A stretch of DNA of 13,469 nucleotides from Sutterella parvirubra YIT 11816 (GTDB lineage Bacteria > Pseudomonadota > Gammaproteobacteria > Burkholderiales > Burkholderiaceae_F), in assembly GCF_000250875.1 (NCBI RefSeq), contig NZ_JH605002.1, positions 1 through 13,469 on the forward strand. The letters run 5' to 3'. The translations under genes and the position numbers were made by a program. Under the pieces are notes generated by a model. It had not been told where the DNA came from. It searched no databases and was given only the letters and a program-made list of their open reading frames with translations. Positions within the stretch are counted from its first letter, which is position 1. The number at the start of each line of letters is the position of its first letter. This document shows positions 13,309 to 13,469 of this stretch, piece after piece.

Positions 13309-13469
13309 TGCGGATCCGCATCATCGCGGTCGGTCAGCACATCGCCGACTGGGCCGATCAGGCGACCAAAGGCTACCTCGCGCGCTTTCCCCGCGGCTTC
13401 CAGGTGGAGTTGAAGGAAATCCGCACGGAGCCGCGCGCGGGTCAGACGCCCGCGAAGCTGATGGCGGCC
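13308..13469 (+). CDS. rlmH: 23S rRNA (pseudouridine1915-N3)-methyltransferase, N-terminal part
   Basis: The first 54 residues of an RlmH protein are present; the gene runs off the right edge of the window (full-length homologues are about 155 residues). RlmH methylates pseudouridine 1915 in helix 69 of 23S rRNA using S-adenosylmethionine. The visible start, MRIRIIAVGQHIADWADQAT, followed by YLARFPRGFQVELKEI, matches the family. The start ATG at 13308 overlaps the rsfS stop by one base, a common arrangement. Only part of the first domain is visible. The SPOUT knot and its SAM site lie outside, so integrity cannot be judged. Confidence 0.92.
   Translation, partial: MRIRIIAVGQHIADWADQATKGYLARFPRGFQVELKEIRTEPRAGQTPAKLMAA

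Overview
The window looks like a piece of chromosome from a GC-rich betaproteobacterium, most likely a gut member of the Sutterellaceae (Burkholderiales). This is an inference. It rests on the strong G/C third-position bias, the YebC-PurD and NadD-RsfS-RlmH gene order common in Burkholderiales, and an anaerobic fumarate/C4-dicarboxylate gene pair. There are no tRNA or rRNA genes, no IS elements and no CRISPR array.

Layout. (1) 17-1135 (-): lipoprotein adaptor subunit of an RND efflux pump. A Shine-Dalgarno-like GGAG lies just past its stop, so the pump gene probably begins right outside the left edge. (2) 1447-2985 (-): class I Fe-S fumarase. It is divergent from 3379-4731 (+), a DcuA/DcuB-type C4-dicarboxylate antiporter. 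The 393-bp region between them has a fumarase promoter, an FNR-like site and several NarL-like palindromes. (3) 4732-5318: convergent gap with a strong dcuB terminator, then three exact-length 125-bp tandem repeats (4881-5255), then the terminator of the gene on the other strand. (4) 5319-6011 (-): NarL/NarP-like regulator whose receiver domain lacks the phosphoacceptor aspartate. It sits 23 bp downstream of 6035-7312 (-), an M20 carbamoylase/allantoate amidohydrolase-type enzyme. Divergent from that gene is 7654-8934 (+), an AbgA-like M20D amidohydrolase. The intergenic region between the two hydrolases carries a clean 7-2-7 NarL-type palindrome. (5) 9135 to the right edge (+): housekeeping genes yebC, purD, a BamE/SmpA-like exported protein, nadD, rsfS and the start of rlmH.

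How it fits together. Fumarase plus a Dcu antiporter is the classic arrangement for fumarate respiration: fumarate or its precursors come in, succinate goes out, and fumarase interconverts malate and fumarate. The two M20 hydrolases probably release ammonium and amino-acid-like products from N-carbamoyl, ureido or N-acyl substrates. The most interesting idea in the window is that one orphan NarL-type regulator with a non-phosphorylatable receiver may control both the fumarate cassette and the hydrolase cluster through TACCCCT-like heptamers in both divergent intergenic regions. The sequence shows the motifs and the substituted residues; the regulatory link is inference.
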